From positions 310,001 through 374,000 of the forward strand of contig NC_015682.1 in the NCBI RefSeq assembly GCF_000215975.1: a stretch of 64,000 nucleotides of DNA. The letters are read 5' to 3'. The notes beneath the pieces are model-generated. The model made no database searches, was not told the origin of the DNA, and saw only the letters and a list, made by a program, of their open reading frames with translations. Positions 34,402 to 42,594 of the stretch are shown here, piece after piece (positions within the stretch are counted from its first letter, which is position 1; every line of letters begins with the position of its first letter). This DNA comes from Thermodesulfobacterium geofontis OPF15 (GTDB lineage: Bacteria; Desulfobacterota; Thermodesulfobacteria; Thermodesulfobacteriales; Thermodesulfobacteriaceae). Both the position numbers and the translations under genes were made by a program.

Positions 34402-35394
34402 ATGAAGCTACTTGTTACAGGAGGAGCAGGTTTCATTGGGAGTGAATTTGTTAGGCAAGCAGTTAGAAAGGGCTATCAGGTTGCGGTAGTTGACGCCCTT
34501 ACCTACGCAGGCGACCTTGAAAGACTAAAAGAGGTTAAATCTAAGATAAACTTTTATCAAGTAGATATTAAAGATTATGCTTGTCTTGAGGAGGTATTTA
34601 AGCAGGAAAGACCTGATGCAGTAGTCCATTTTGCTGCAGAAAGTCATGTAGATAGGAGCATCCTTGAACCAAGAGCCTTTTTACAAACAAACATTGAGGG
34701 GACTTTTAATATACTTGAGCTTGCCAAGGCTTTTAAAGTTAAAAGATTTGTTAATGTGTCAACCGATGAAGTTTATGGCGAGCTTGGGGATGCCGGAAAG
34801 TTTACGGAAGATTCTCCTCTTAAGCCCAATTCTCCTTATTCGGTCAGCAAAGCAAGTCAAGACATGCTTGGAAGGGCTTATTTTAGAACCTATGGTCTTC
34901 CTGTGATTACTGTTAGACCATCAAATAACTACGGGCCTTGGCAGTATCCGGAAAAGCTAATTCCTGTAGTTATAGCTAAGGCATTAAAAGATGAGCCTAT
35001 CCCAATATATGGCACAGGGCAAAACGTGAGGGAATGGTTATACGTTTCTGATTGTGCAGAGGCTATTTTAATGGTTTTGGAAAGGGGTATTCCAGGTGAG
35101 GTCTACAACATCGCAAGCGGGATTGAAAAGAGAAACATAGAGGTGGTAAAGGCAATACTTAAGCTCCTTGGAAAACCTGAAAGTTTGATCGAGTTCGTAA
35201 AGGATAGACCAGGACATGACTATAGATACGCGATGGATGCAAGTAAAATTAATAGGGAGCTTGGCTGGAAGGCAAAGACTGATTTTGAAACTGGACTGGC
35301 TCTAACAGTTAGGTGGTATTTGGAACACAGAGATTGGCTTGAAAGAAAGGTAGCTGAGCTTAAAGATTTCTGGAAGAAAGTTTACAAAAAATGA
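34402..35394 (+). CDS. rfbB: dTDP-glucose 4,6-dehydratase
   Basis: 330 residues. Rossmann loop TGGAGFIGS, catalytic YSVSK, STDEVYG (the Thr/Asp/Glu set of RmlB) and SNNYGPWQYPEKLIP are intact. It performs the second step to dTDP-rhamnose using bound NAD+. It overlaps rfbD by four bases. Confidence 0.95.
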   Translation: MKLLVTGGAGFIGSEFVRQAVRKGYQVAVVDALTYAGDLERLKEVKSKINFYQVDIKDYACLEEVFKQERPDAVVHFAAESHVDRSILEPRAFLQTNIEGTFNILELAKAFKVKRFVNVSTDEVYGELGDAGKFTEDSPLKPNSPYSVSKASQDMLGRAYFRTYGLPVITVRPSNNYGPWQYPEKLIPVVIAKALKDEPIPIYGTGQNVREWLYVSDCAEAILMVLERGIPGEVYNIASGIEKRNIEVVKAILKLLGKPESLIEFVKDRPGHDYRYAMDASKINRELGWKAKTDFETGLALTVRWYLEHRDWLERKVAELKDFWKKVYKK

Positions 35395-36224
35395 AATTTC
35401 TTATTACTGGGGCACGAGGACAGCTTGCAAGAGAATTTATATCCTATTTTCAAGAAAAAGGCTATGGTTTTGCTGCTTTCCCTAAGGACGAGCTTGATGT
35501 TTCCGACTTTGAGAAAGTTTATCAAACAATCAAAGAGATTAAACCAGATATTATTATTAATTGTTCAGCTTACAATCAGGTAGATTTAGCTGAAAAGGAA
35601 AAACATCTTGCCTATAAAGTAAATACTATCGGGGTTTATAACTTAGCCATCTCTGCAAGAGAAATTAAGGCAAAGCTTGTTCATTACTCAACGGATTATG
35701 TGTTTGACGGGACAAAGACAGGATTTTATACGGAGGAAGATCAGCCTAATCCCCTAAATGAATATGGAAAAAGTAAACTTTTTGGGGAATTCTTTATACA
35801 AGAAGTACTTGAAAATTATCTAATCTTTCGGGTAAGCTGGGTTTATGGAAAGGGTACTCAAAACTTTCTTTATAAGCTTGAAGAATGGGCTAAGAAACAG
35901 GAAGTATTAAAAATAGCGGTTGATGAGTTTTCGGTGCCAACATCTACCAGAACGATCGTTGAAGTAACCCTTAAGGCTCTTGATGAGGGATTGACCGGGC
36001 TTTCTCATCTAACAAATTCTGGCTATGCCTCTCGCTATGAGTGGGCAAAAGAGTATTTTAAGTTAAAAGGGATAAATAAGCTTATTTATCCTGCTTTGCA
36101 AGCTGATTTTAATCTTCCTGCTAAAAGACCAAAGTGGTCGGTGATGAGTAATGAAAAAATTAGCAAAGCCTTAGGGATCACTATAAGAGACTGGAGGGAG
36201 GAGTTAAAAAGTTTAATTAGATGA
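35391..36224 (+). CDS. rfbD: dTDP-4-dehydrorhamnose reductase
   Basis: 277 residues with TGARGQLAREF, NCSAYNQVDLAE, YSTDYVFDGTK and the active-site YGKSK. It reduces dTDP-4-keto-rhamnose with NAD(P)H to give dTDP-L-rhamnose. It is the last gene of the rhamnose set. The 100 bases after it show no terminator I can support before the convergent vapC. Confidence 0.93.
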   Translation: MKFLITGARGQLAREFISYFQEKGYGFAAFPKDELDVSDFEKVYQTIKEIKPDIIINCSAYNQVDLAEKEKHLAYKVNTIGVYNLAISAREIKAKLVHYSTDYVFDGTKTGFYTEEDQPNPLNEYGKSKLFGEFFIQEVLENYLIFRVSWVYGKGTQNFLYKLEEWAKKQEVLKIAVDEFSVPTSTRTIVEVTLKALDEGLTGLSHLTNSGYASRYEWAKEYFKLKGINKLIYPALQADFNLPAKRPKWSVMSNEKISKALGITIRDWREELKSLIR

Positions 36225-36326
36225 GTACAGGATTAGAGGGAAACTTAAGTGATTGGGAGCTCATAAATTTATTAAAAGTAAGCTTTATCTTATGAAAAAA
36301 CAAGGAGATATTTAAACTTAATAGGT

Positions 36327-36737
36327 CTAAAGTTTAAACTCTTTTAATATATCTTCTGGGGTCTTACGACCTCTTTTTGTGCGATCAAAATCACTGTCAA
36401 AACTGACAATCTTAAGATCATAAAGTTCAGCTATGGTGTATTGATATGCATCATCAAAATCAAGATTAAATTGTTTAGCAACTTCTACCAATTGTTTAAT
36501 ATCTTTTGGAGCTAATTTCACTAAATGAATTCCATAAGTAAAGATAAGATCATCTACAAATCTTATAAATATGTCATATAATTTTTGTCTAAACAGTATA
36601 ATGCCTACAGAATAAAGAGAGAATTCAGAAATATAAAGTTTTTCTTTTTGAGCAGAACGCAAAAATTTTTCAACATCATCAGCTTTTTCTTGATCAAGAA
36701 TTAATTCCAAAAAGATATTAGTATCAAGAAGATACAT
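36327..36737 (-). CDS. vapC: VapC-type PIN-domain toxin
   Basis: 136 residues from ATG 36737, overlapping the antitoxin stop by one base (TGATG). LLDTNIFLEL carries the first Asp, LDFDDAYQY and SFDSDFD the later acids. Close in layout to the intact toxin at 16952. All acidic sites are present, so it should be active. It faces the rhamnose genes tail to tail. Confidence 0.85.
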   Translation of the reverse strand: MYLLDTNIFLELILDQEKADDVEKFLRSAQKEKLYISEFSLYSVGIILFRQKLYDIFIRFVDDLIFTYGIHLVKLAPKDIKQLVEVAKQFNLDFDDAYQYTIAELYDLKIVSFDSDFDRTKRGRKTPEDILKEFKL

Positions 36738-36967
36738 CAATCATTCCACCATTCAAGAATTTTATGTTGTAAATCCACTGAAGTATATTTAGTACGCAAA
36801 TCACGAAGAGCTCCTCTCCAATCGAGTTTTAATTTTTTTCTTTTCTCTTTCTTAAATTTAATTACCTTTTTTTCTAAAAGAAATTCTACAAAGTCTTGTA
36901 CTTCTTGCTGAAGTTCAGGAGGTAATTGATCGATTAAATCTTTTAAATTGTTTTTAATAGTAGACAT
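36737..36967 (-). CDS. vapB: DUF2281-type antitoxin (VapB-like)
   Basis: 76 residues: KNNLKDLIDQLPPELQQEVQ helical start, basic linker with WRGALRDLR, and end TSVDLQHKILEWWND, the same plan as the antitoxin at 16734 but clearly diverged. AAGGAG precedes the ATG. It has its own upstream region (36968-37167), which is AT-rich and otherwise empty. Confidence 0.8.
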   Translation of the reverse strand: MSTIKNNLKDLIDQLPPELQQEVQDFVEFLLEKKVIKFKKEKRKKLKLDWRGALRDLRTKYTSVDLQHKILEWWND

Positions 36968-37167
36968 ATTTTACTCCTTATTTTTGTATTATTTTCCTGC
37001 AAATTAAATTTGCTTTTATATTATCTTTTTTAAAAATAATACCACATGTTGCCCAATTTTCATCTAAAATATATATAAACATTTACCAAAACCCTTAATT
37101 TCAATTAAAAACTTCCAAAATTTTTTAAATTTAAGCAAAAAACTAAATTAAGAAAAAACTTTAGAAC

Positions 37168-37920
37168 TTAATAAAATTCATAAGTAAAATAGAGTTTAAT
37201 TCCTTTGCTTTCAGCATATTTCCTTATCTGAGGAGATGTTTGATGAGTTACACAAATAAGGACCTTTTCTTCAGGAAAGAATTTGCTTATTTTTTCAACT
37301 TTTTTAAGGAAATTATCTATATCTGACTTTTTAAGCTGACTTTTAGCTTCACCTAAAATTACTACAGATTTTCCGTTAATTTTGCCTTTGCCATAAATGT
37401 TTATCTCCTCATATTTATTAAGTGCAACTTCTATATAGTCTCTTATTAGTCTTCCTTCTATTTTTATATTAAAATCTCTTTGAAGAAGTGCAGGAAGATA
37501 TTTATAAGCCTCATTTTCTATAAAATATCCAATACTATGAGCTAAACCACCAAGCTGTTCTCTTGTCTTTCTATGTTCATCTATAAGCTTTTCTAATTTT
37601 TCTTCGGTTCTTTTTTGAGCCTCGGCAAGTTCTGCAACTGTTTTTTTAAGCCTTGTTAATCTTTCTTCTGCTGATTTTTGAGCCTCAGCGAGTTCTGCAA
37701 CTGTTTTTTCAAGTCTTGTTAATCTTTCTTCTGCTGATTTTTGAGCCTCGGCAAGTTCTGCAACTGTTTTTGTAAGTTTTTTAACTTCTTCATTTAGATC
37801 TAAAAAATCTTCCCTTCTTACAATCTCTCCCCAGTATTTTATTAACTTAAGAATAACAGCTTTTGTTTTGGGGTCTAACTCTTCTAAACTTTCGTAAAGG
37901 TCTATCGGAATAACTTGCAT
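37168..37920 (-). CDS. Coiled-coil protein with a C-terminal nuclease-like (PD-(D/E)XK) domain
   Basis: 250 residues. Residues ~48-115 are a coiled coil made of three 21-residue repeats (TVAELAEAQKSAEERLTRLE type), encoded by 63-bp near-identical units. The rest (~120-250) has EINIYGKGKINGKSVVILGE-AK, consistent with the E...ExK part of a PD-(D/E)XK nuclease fold, and CVTHQTSPQIRKYAESKGIK. Such DUF3782-like proteins are frequent in thermophiles and archaea, with unknown function. Confidence 0.7.
   Translation of the reverse strand: MQVIPIDLYESLEELDPKTKAVILKLIKYWGEIVRREDFLDLNEEVKKLTKTVAELAEAQKSAEERLTRLEKTVAELAEAQKSAEERLTRLKKTVAELAEAQKRTEEKLEKLIDEHRKTREQLGGLAHSIGYFIENEAYKYLPALLQRDFNIKIEGRLIRDYIEVALNKYEEINIYGKGKINGKSVVILGEAKSQLKKSDIDNFLKKVEKISKFFPEEKVLICVTHQTSPQIRKYAESKGIKLYFTYEFY
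37608..37775 (-). repeat. 63-bp coding tandem repeats
   Basis: Units begin at 37617, 37680 and 37743, exactly 63 bases apart, and differ at a few bases only (GAGCCTCGGCAAG / GAGCCTCAGCGAG). They encode the coiled-coil repeats of the gene at 37168-37920. The copy number probably varies between strains. Confidence 0.85.
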
Positions 37921-38022
37921 CGCCCTTTATCCCAAGATTTTTTATTTTTCAATTATACATCTTTTTTGCAAAAATTAAAAGAGTTCCAATTTTATAAACA
38001 TACCCCTGAAAGGAGAAGATAT

Positions 38023-38051
38023 TTGACTAAAGTTTAAGAATTATGTATAAT
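38023..38051 (+). promoter_or_regulatory. Strong sigma70-like promoter for the priming sugar transferase
   Basis: TTGACT (38023-38028), a 17-base spacer and a perfect TATAAT (38046-38051). The predicted RNA start lies about 30 bases before the GTG start of the next gene. This is the best promoter match in the window. Confidence 0.7.
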
Positions 38052-38088
38052 ATTTTACTTTAAAAATTAAGATTACATAGATAAAAAG

Positions 38089-38694
38089 GTGAAAAGATAT
38101 TTCATATTTAAGAGACTTTTTGATATATTTTTAGCATCTATTGGGCTTATTCTTTCTTTACCACTTTGGCTTATTATTGCTATCGCAATTAAATTAGAAG
38201 ATGGTGGCCCTATTTTTTATTCTCAAGAGAGAGTAGGTAAAGATGGTAAAATATTTCGGATTTTAAAATTTCGCTCAATGATACCTGATGCTGAGAAACA
38301 AGCTTCAGTGGCGTGGACATTTGAGAATGATCCTCGAATAACTAAAGTTGGGAGATTTCTTCGTCGCACTGCCTTAGATGAATTGCCAAGTTTACTAAGT
38401 ATACTCAAAGGAGATATGAGTTTTGTTGGACCAAGAGCTCTGGCAGTTGAGGAGCAAAAGTTTCTTGAAAAAAAGATACCAGGCTTTGAAAAAAGACTTG
38501 CAGTTTGCCCTGGACTTACCGGTCTTTCCCAAGTTTACAACCCAGAAGATGATCCTTATAAAAAATTAAAATACGACTTAGAATACATAGAGAAAATGAG
38601 TTTTTGGCTTGATATAAAACTAATTTTACTTTCTTTTTATAATACCTTTACGCTTCGCTGGGATAAAAGGATTGGTAAGAAAAGACAAGAATAA
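38089..38694 (+). CDS. Undecaprenyl-phosphate sugar-1-phosphate transferase (WbaP/WcaJ C-terminal type)
   Basis: 201 residues from GTG 38089. It has one N-terminal membrane helix (LFDIFLASIGLILSLPLWLI) then the bacterial sugar transferase core: DGGPIFYSQERVGKDGKIF, KFRSMIPDAE, RRTALDELPSLLSILKGDMS, FVGPRAL and CPGLTGLSQV. It places the first sugar phosphate on the lipid carrier and thereby starts repeat-unit synthesis. The sugar (Gal, Glc or a GlcNAc relative) cannot be told. It has its own promoter. Confidence 0.9.
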   Translation: MKRYFIFKRLFDIFLASIGLILSLPLWLIIAIAIKLEDGGPIFYSQERVGKDGKIFRILKFRSMIPDAEKQASVAWTFENDPRITKVGRFLRRTALDELPSLLSILKGDMSFVGPRALAVEEQKFLEKKIPGFEKRLAVCPGLTGLSQVYNPEDDPYKKLKYDLEYIEKMSFWLDIKLILLSFYNTFTLRWDKRIGKKRQE

Positions 38695-38728
38695 TTTTTC
38701 TAAAAATTCATACTGAGGAGAAAGGGAA

Positions 38729-39898
38729 ATGAAGGAAGTAAGAAAGATATATGATGTAATTGTTATAGGAGGAGGACCTGCAGGTCTTTATACTGCTAAA
38801 ATTCTTGGAGAAGCTGGATTAGATGTTTTAGTTTTAGAAGAAAAAGAAGAAATTGGGAAAAATATATTATGCACAGGGATAGTTAGCAAAGAATTTTTCG
38901 AAAAATTTGATATCTCAAAAGATTCAATTATAAGGGAAATTAGAACTGTTAAATTAATTTCTCCCTTTGGGACCTCAATCCTTTATACTCACTCATCACC
39001 CCTTGCTTATGTTATAGATAGAGGAAAATTTGATACCACCCTTTTTATAGATGCTAAATCAAAGGGAGTAGAATTTAGATTTTCTTACAAAGTATTTGAT
39101 ATAAATATTTTAAGAAACGGAGTAGAAGTAATTACCCAAAATTTGAAAGATTTTCAAGTTGAAAAATTTAAAGGCAAAATGATAATACTTGCAACAGGTT
39201 TTAGAATAAGGCTTTGTAAAAAACTTGGACTTGATTATCCTGTTAATTTTTTAAAAGGTGCTCAAAAGAAGGTAAAGTTAAAAGAAGATTTTGTTACCAT
39301 AATAACTGGTTCTTCAATTTCTAAAGGAGGTTTTGGGTGGATTGTTCCTGAAAAAGAAAATTTTGCTCGAGTTGGGCTTATAACAGAGGGTTCTCCGAGA
39401 GAGGGGTTTAAAAATCTGGCAAAAAGTTATTTATTTACTGAAGATTTAGAAGAAGTCAGATATAAACCTATTGCACAAGGACTTGTTTCTAAAACTTTTG
39501 GTGAGAGAATAATTTCAGTTGGAGAATGTGCAGGACAAGTTAAAACAACTACGGGAGGAGGGATTTATTTTGGACTAATTTGTGCAGAGATTGCAGGAGA
39601 AGAGGTGTTAAAAGCTTTTAAAAAAGGAGATTTTAGCTCTGAAAGACTAAGTTCATATGATAAAAAATGGAAAAGCAAAATCGGAAATGAAATAAAAAGA
39701 GGCTACTTTTTAAGAAAAATGTGGGGAAAACTCACAGATGAGCAAATTGAAAAGCTATTTACTATGGTAAAATCAGATGGTTTTATAGATTACATCAGTA
39801 AAAAATTAAAATTTGACTGGCATTCTTTAACACTCATAAAGATACTCCAAAGAAAAGAGATAAGAGAAGTCTTTTTTCAACTTTTCAACTCTTATTAA
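38729..39898 (+). CDS. Geranylgeranyl-reductase-family FAD oxidoreductase
   Basis: 389 residues. FAD motif VIVIGGGPAGLYTAKIL with Glu in LVLEEKEEIG, then LCTGIVSKEFF, GFGWIVPEK and the second FAD motif ISVGECAGQVKTTTGGGIYF. Family members saturate isoprenoid chains of lipids, quinones or carrier lipids. The substrate here is unknown; reduction of a polyprenol or quinone would fit the neighbourhood, by inference only. The AGGAG site is good. Its tail overlaps the convergent Wzz gene by 14 bases. Confidence 0.8.
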   Translation: MKEVRKIYDVIVIGGGPAGLYTAKILGEAGLDVLVLEEKEEIGKNILCTGIVSKEFFEKFDISKDSIIREIRTVKLISPFGTSILYTHSSPLAYVIDRGKFDTTLFIDAKSKGVEFRFSYKVFDINILRNGVEVITQNLKDFQVEKFKGKMIILATGFRIRLCKKLGLDYPVNFLKGAQKKVKLKEDFVTIITGSSISKGGFGWIVPEKENFARVGLITEGSPREGFKNLAKSYLFTEDLEEVRYKPIAQGLVSKTFGERIISVGECAGQVKTTTGGGIYFGLICAEIAGEEVLKAFKKGDFSSERLSSYDKKWKSKIGNEIKRGYFLRKMWGKLTDEQIEKLFTMVKSDGFIDYISKKLKFDWHSLTLIKILQRKEIREVFFQLFNSY

Positions 39899-41126
39899 AA
39901 ATCTTTCTCTTAAAATTAATTTTCTTAAAATTAAAGCTAAAATTAAGGTAATTTTTTATTGTTTCAATCTTTTGCTTTTGTTCTGGGTCTTGGTTTATCT
40001 TTTCTATATATTCTTTAAAAAAGGCAATAAAAATAGAGAAAAAGAAGGCTGAAATAGTTGCAACAAGAACCATAATAGTTCTTTTAGGTTTAGCTTTTCT
40101 TTCAGGTGGGGTTGCTTTATCAATAACTGCAATTACTGGTGCATCTTTTGCTTCATCAAGTTTTGCTGCTTCATAAGCTTTTAAAAGAAATCCATATAGG
40201 TCTTCATAAAATTTTAAATCTCTCATTTTTCTTAAATATTCTTTACTTACTTCTGGAAACCTTTGAGTTGGTATAAGTGGATTTGGATTGCTTCCACCTT
40301 TAGCTTCAAGTCTTGAAAGTTCAGCTCTTAATGTTTTTAAAGCTTCTTCTGCTCTTTTTAGTTCAGGATTATTAGGTGTTGCATATGTTTTCATTGCTTT
40401 TATTTCAGCCTCCTTTGCTGCTATTTGAGCCCTCAAATTTGCTATTGAACCTATTACTGCTTTTGCCTGCTCTTCAACACTTACGGTACCAGTCTTTTCT
40501 TGGAATCTTTTCATATCTTCTTCTGCCTTTGCAAGTTCTTCCTTTACTTCTTTTAATCGCTCTTCAAAATAAATTCTTCTCTTCGATGCCTCAGTTATTC
40601 CTAAATTTTTAGTCAAATTTTTTAATTCTTCTACAAAAGCATTTGCCATATCAGCTGCTCTCTTTGGATCTTTATCATATACAGAAAGTTTAATAATACC
40701 GCTTTTTTTATCAACTGATACTTCAATATTGCTAAGAAGTTTTTTTCTTGCATCAACCCTGTAACTAACATCATAAACCTTCATTAGATCAAATTTATCA
40801 ATTATTCCGTCAAGGATTGTATTACTTTTAAGAATCTCTGCATAAAGATCAGAAATACTCTTTACCCCTAACATTTCAGGAGCAATTCCAGTCATTTGCT
40901 CTACTGTTTGAGAAAGTAATTGAGAAGCAGTTAAACTTGATTGTTGAGGAGGGAGAAATTTTGTTTCTGCTTTATAGATAGGTGGGATTATAAGACTTAT
41001 AATAGCTGTAATAATGGCAACTGTTAAGGTAATCCCTATTATAAGAGATTTTCTTTTAGCAAGAACTAAAAATAAATCAATAAGGTTTATTTCATCTTCT
41101 TCAATTTTTTTTATTTCTTCATTCAT
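39885..41126 (-). CDS. Wzz/GumC-like polysaccharide chain-length determinant
   Basis: 413 residues. The N-terminal membrane helix (~28-50) is preceded by EDEINLIDLFLVLAKRK, the Wzz domain follows, then a long coiled coil (~180-290) and the Pro-rich PPERKAKPKR before a second helix (~345-365). No kinase domain is attached. It sits in the inner membrane and sets polymer length with Wzy, and may contact the outer-membrane exporter encoded upstream. A relic of a related gene is at 7199-7376. Confidence 0.88.
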   Translation of the reverse strand: MNEEIKKIEEDEINLIDLFLVLAKRKSLIIGITLTVAIITAIISLIIPPIYKAETKFLPPQQSSLTASQLLSQTVEQMTGIAPEMLGVKSISDLYAEILKSNTILDGIIDKFDLMKVYDVSYRVDARKKLLSNIEVSVDKKSGIIKLSVYDKDPKRAADMANAFVEELKNLTKNLGITEASKRRIYFEERLKEVKEELAKAEEDMKRFQEKTGTVSVEEQAKAVIGSIANLRAQIAAKEAEIKAMKTYATPNNPELKRAEEALKTLRAELSRLEAKGGSNPNPLIPTQRFPEVSKEYLRKMRDLKFYEDLYGFLLKAYEAAKLDEAKDAPVIAVIDKATPPERKAKPKRTIMVLVATISAFFFSIFIAFFKEYIEKINQDPEQKQKIETIKNYLNFSFNFKKINFKRKIFNKS

Positions 41127-41175
41127 CTCTGTGCCCCTTTTTGTATCTTTTTATTATATCGAGCTTTTTATTATA

Positions 41176-42594
41176 TCAAAAATTATATTTTATGCCAAAA
41201 TTTAAAAGTTCTCCATTTTTAACAGGAATTTCTTCAAACCGAGCTTTAGTATATTTTAGATTAAAATCAAATTTTTTTATCCTTACGCTAAAATTTAATC
41301 CTACTTCAGTTTTTTTACTATTTGTAATATTATATTTTTCTCTATCATAAAAAATGGAAAATTTACCAATATCAGGAGAAAGGTAAGTTAATTCAAGATA
41401 AAGATCATTTGAGTCTCTTCCCATATGATGGCCGATAATCCATCCTTTATAAGTGTATCCACTTGTATAAATATGATGTATATACCAAACTGGGGAAGTT
41501 TTTGCATATTCTAATCTCAAACTTAATTCTTCAATATTTCCTATTCTTGGTAAGTAAATTCCATAAAGATATGCCCATTTATAAGGAAGTCCTCCTGCCT
41601 CATCTTCTCCATCTGCAGAAAAATAAGCTTGAAAAGGCTGTCTTTTCCAGGGAATAGTTATTTTAATATCACCCCCTGCTCTTTGATCGCCAGCTTCAAC
41701 ACCTGCAACATTTTCACCTTTTCCTGTAAAACTATAAAACCATGTTCTTAAACTTTCAGATCTTCCCTTTCCTCCAAGAAGTGCTGTTCTTTCAAAAGAA
41801 ATTTCAGTATAAGGAGTAGGTTTAAAATTAATTCTTAAGCCCCACAAATAAGGTTCTGGTATATCTCTATCTTCTTCAAGTCTTGTTACAAAAAAATTAA
41901 ACTTAAAAGGCCCAAGATATTTTAAAAAAGACGGAAGAAGAGTTGGCATAGGATTTGTAATATTTATCATAGTAAAAGGTGGAGCATTATTTGATAAAAG
42001 AATACTTCCATGAACACCAGGTCCCCACCATTGTGAATCCTTCCCAACTCTGATATCAATTCCATCAAAACCTAAAACCAAATAACCTCTTTTTATAATT
42101 AAACAATCTTTACTGTCTGAAGTTCTTAATTCAGGATTAAGATAATATGAAATATTATCTAATTTAGCCCTTGTTTCAAATCCTATTCTTAAGTTTGAAC
42201 CTTTCTCTAATTTATCACCATCATTATTATAATTAAGTGATTGTAGATTTATGTCTTGGTAAAAATATTTTGTATATATTGAATCGACTGGTTTAATAAA
42301 ATCAACTTTTCTGAATTCTTCATTAAATCTTTCTTTAAGTTTTTTTACAATCGATTTTATATATAAACTTTTATCTTTTGAATTTTCTTCAGCTTCTTTT
42401 ATAAGTCTTGCAATTTCTTTTCTGCTCAATGGTTTTGTTGAAAGGAGCCCACTTTGAATTATACCTTCTGCCTCAAGCCTTTGAAGAAAAAAATAGGCTT
42501 CATCATCAATAGGGAGATATTCTTCTGCAAAGGAGTTTGAAACAATAATAAAGCTAATAAAAATCGCAAGGACGATTTTACTTACCAGCAGCAA
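41176..42594 (-). CDS. Wzi-like capsule assembly outer-membrane protein
   Basis: 472 residues from TTG 42594, supported by GGAG six bases upstream; this start lies inside the previous gene. A signal peptide (IFISFIIVSNSFAEE) is followed by a helical region and a beta-barrel with KDSQWWGPGVHGSILLSNNAPPF, typical of the capsule assembly Wzi family. The C-terminus ends KYNF, as expected for an outer-membrane barrel. Wzi proteins help attach capsule to the cell surface. It is translationally coupled to the exporter. Confidence 0.85.
   Translation of the reverse strand: MLLVSKIVLAIFISFIIVSNSFAEEYLPIDDEAYFFLQRLEAEGIIQSGLLSTKPLSRKEIARLIKEAEENSKDKSLYIKSIVKKLKERFNEEFRKVDFIKPVDSIYTKYFYQDINLQSLNYNNDGDKLEKGSNLRIGFETRAKLDNISYYLNPELRTSDSKDCLIIKRGYLVLGFDGIDIRVGKDSQWWGPGVHGSILLSNNAPPFTMINITNPMPTLLPSFLKYLGPFKFNFFVTRLEEDRDIPEPYLWGLRINFKPTPYTEISFERTALLGGKGRSESLRTWFYSFTGKGENVAGVEAGDQRAGGDIKITIPWKRQPFQAYFSADGEDEAGGLPYKWAYLYGIYLPRIGNIEELSLRLEYAKTSPVWYIHHIYTSGYTYKGWIIGHHMGRDSNDLYLELTYLSPDIGKFSIFYDREKYNITNSKKTEVGLNFSVRIKKFDFNLKYTKARFEEIPVKNGELLNFGIKYNF

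Noticed and set aside
37608-37775. Tandem repeats as a CRISPR array
   Set aside because: The units are contiguous with no unique spacers and keep a coding frame.
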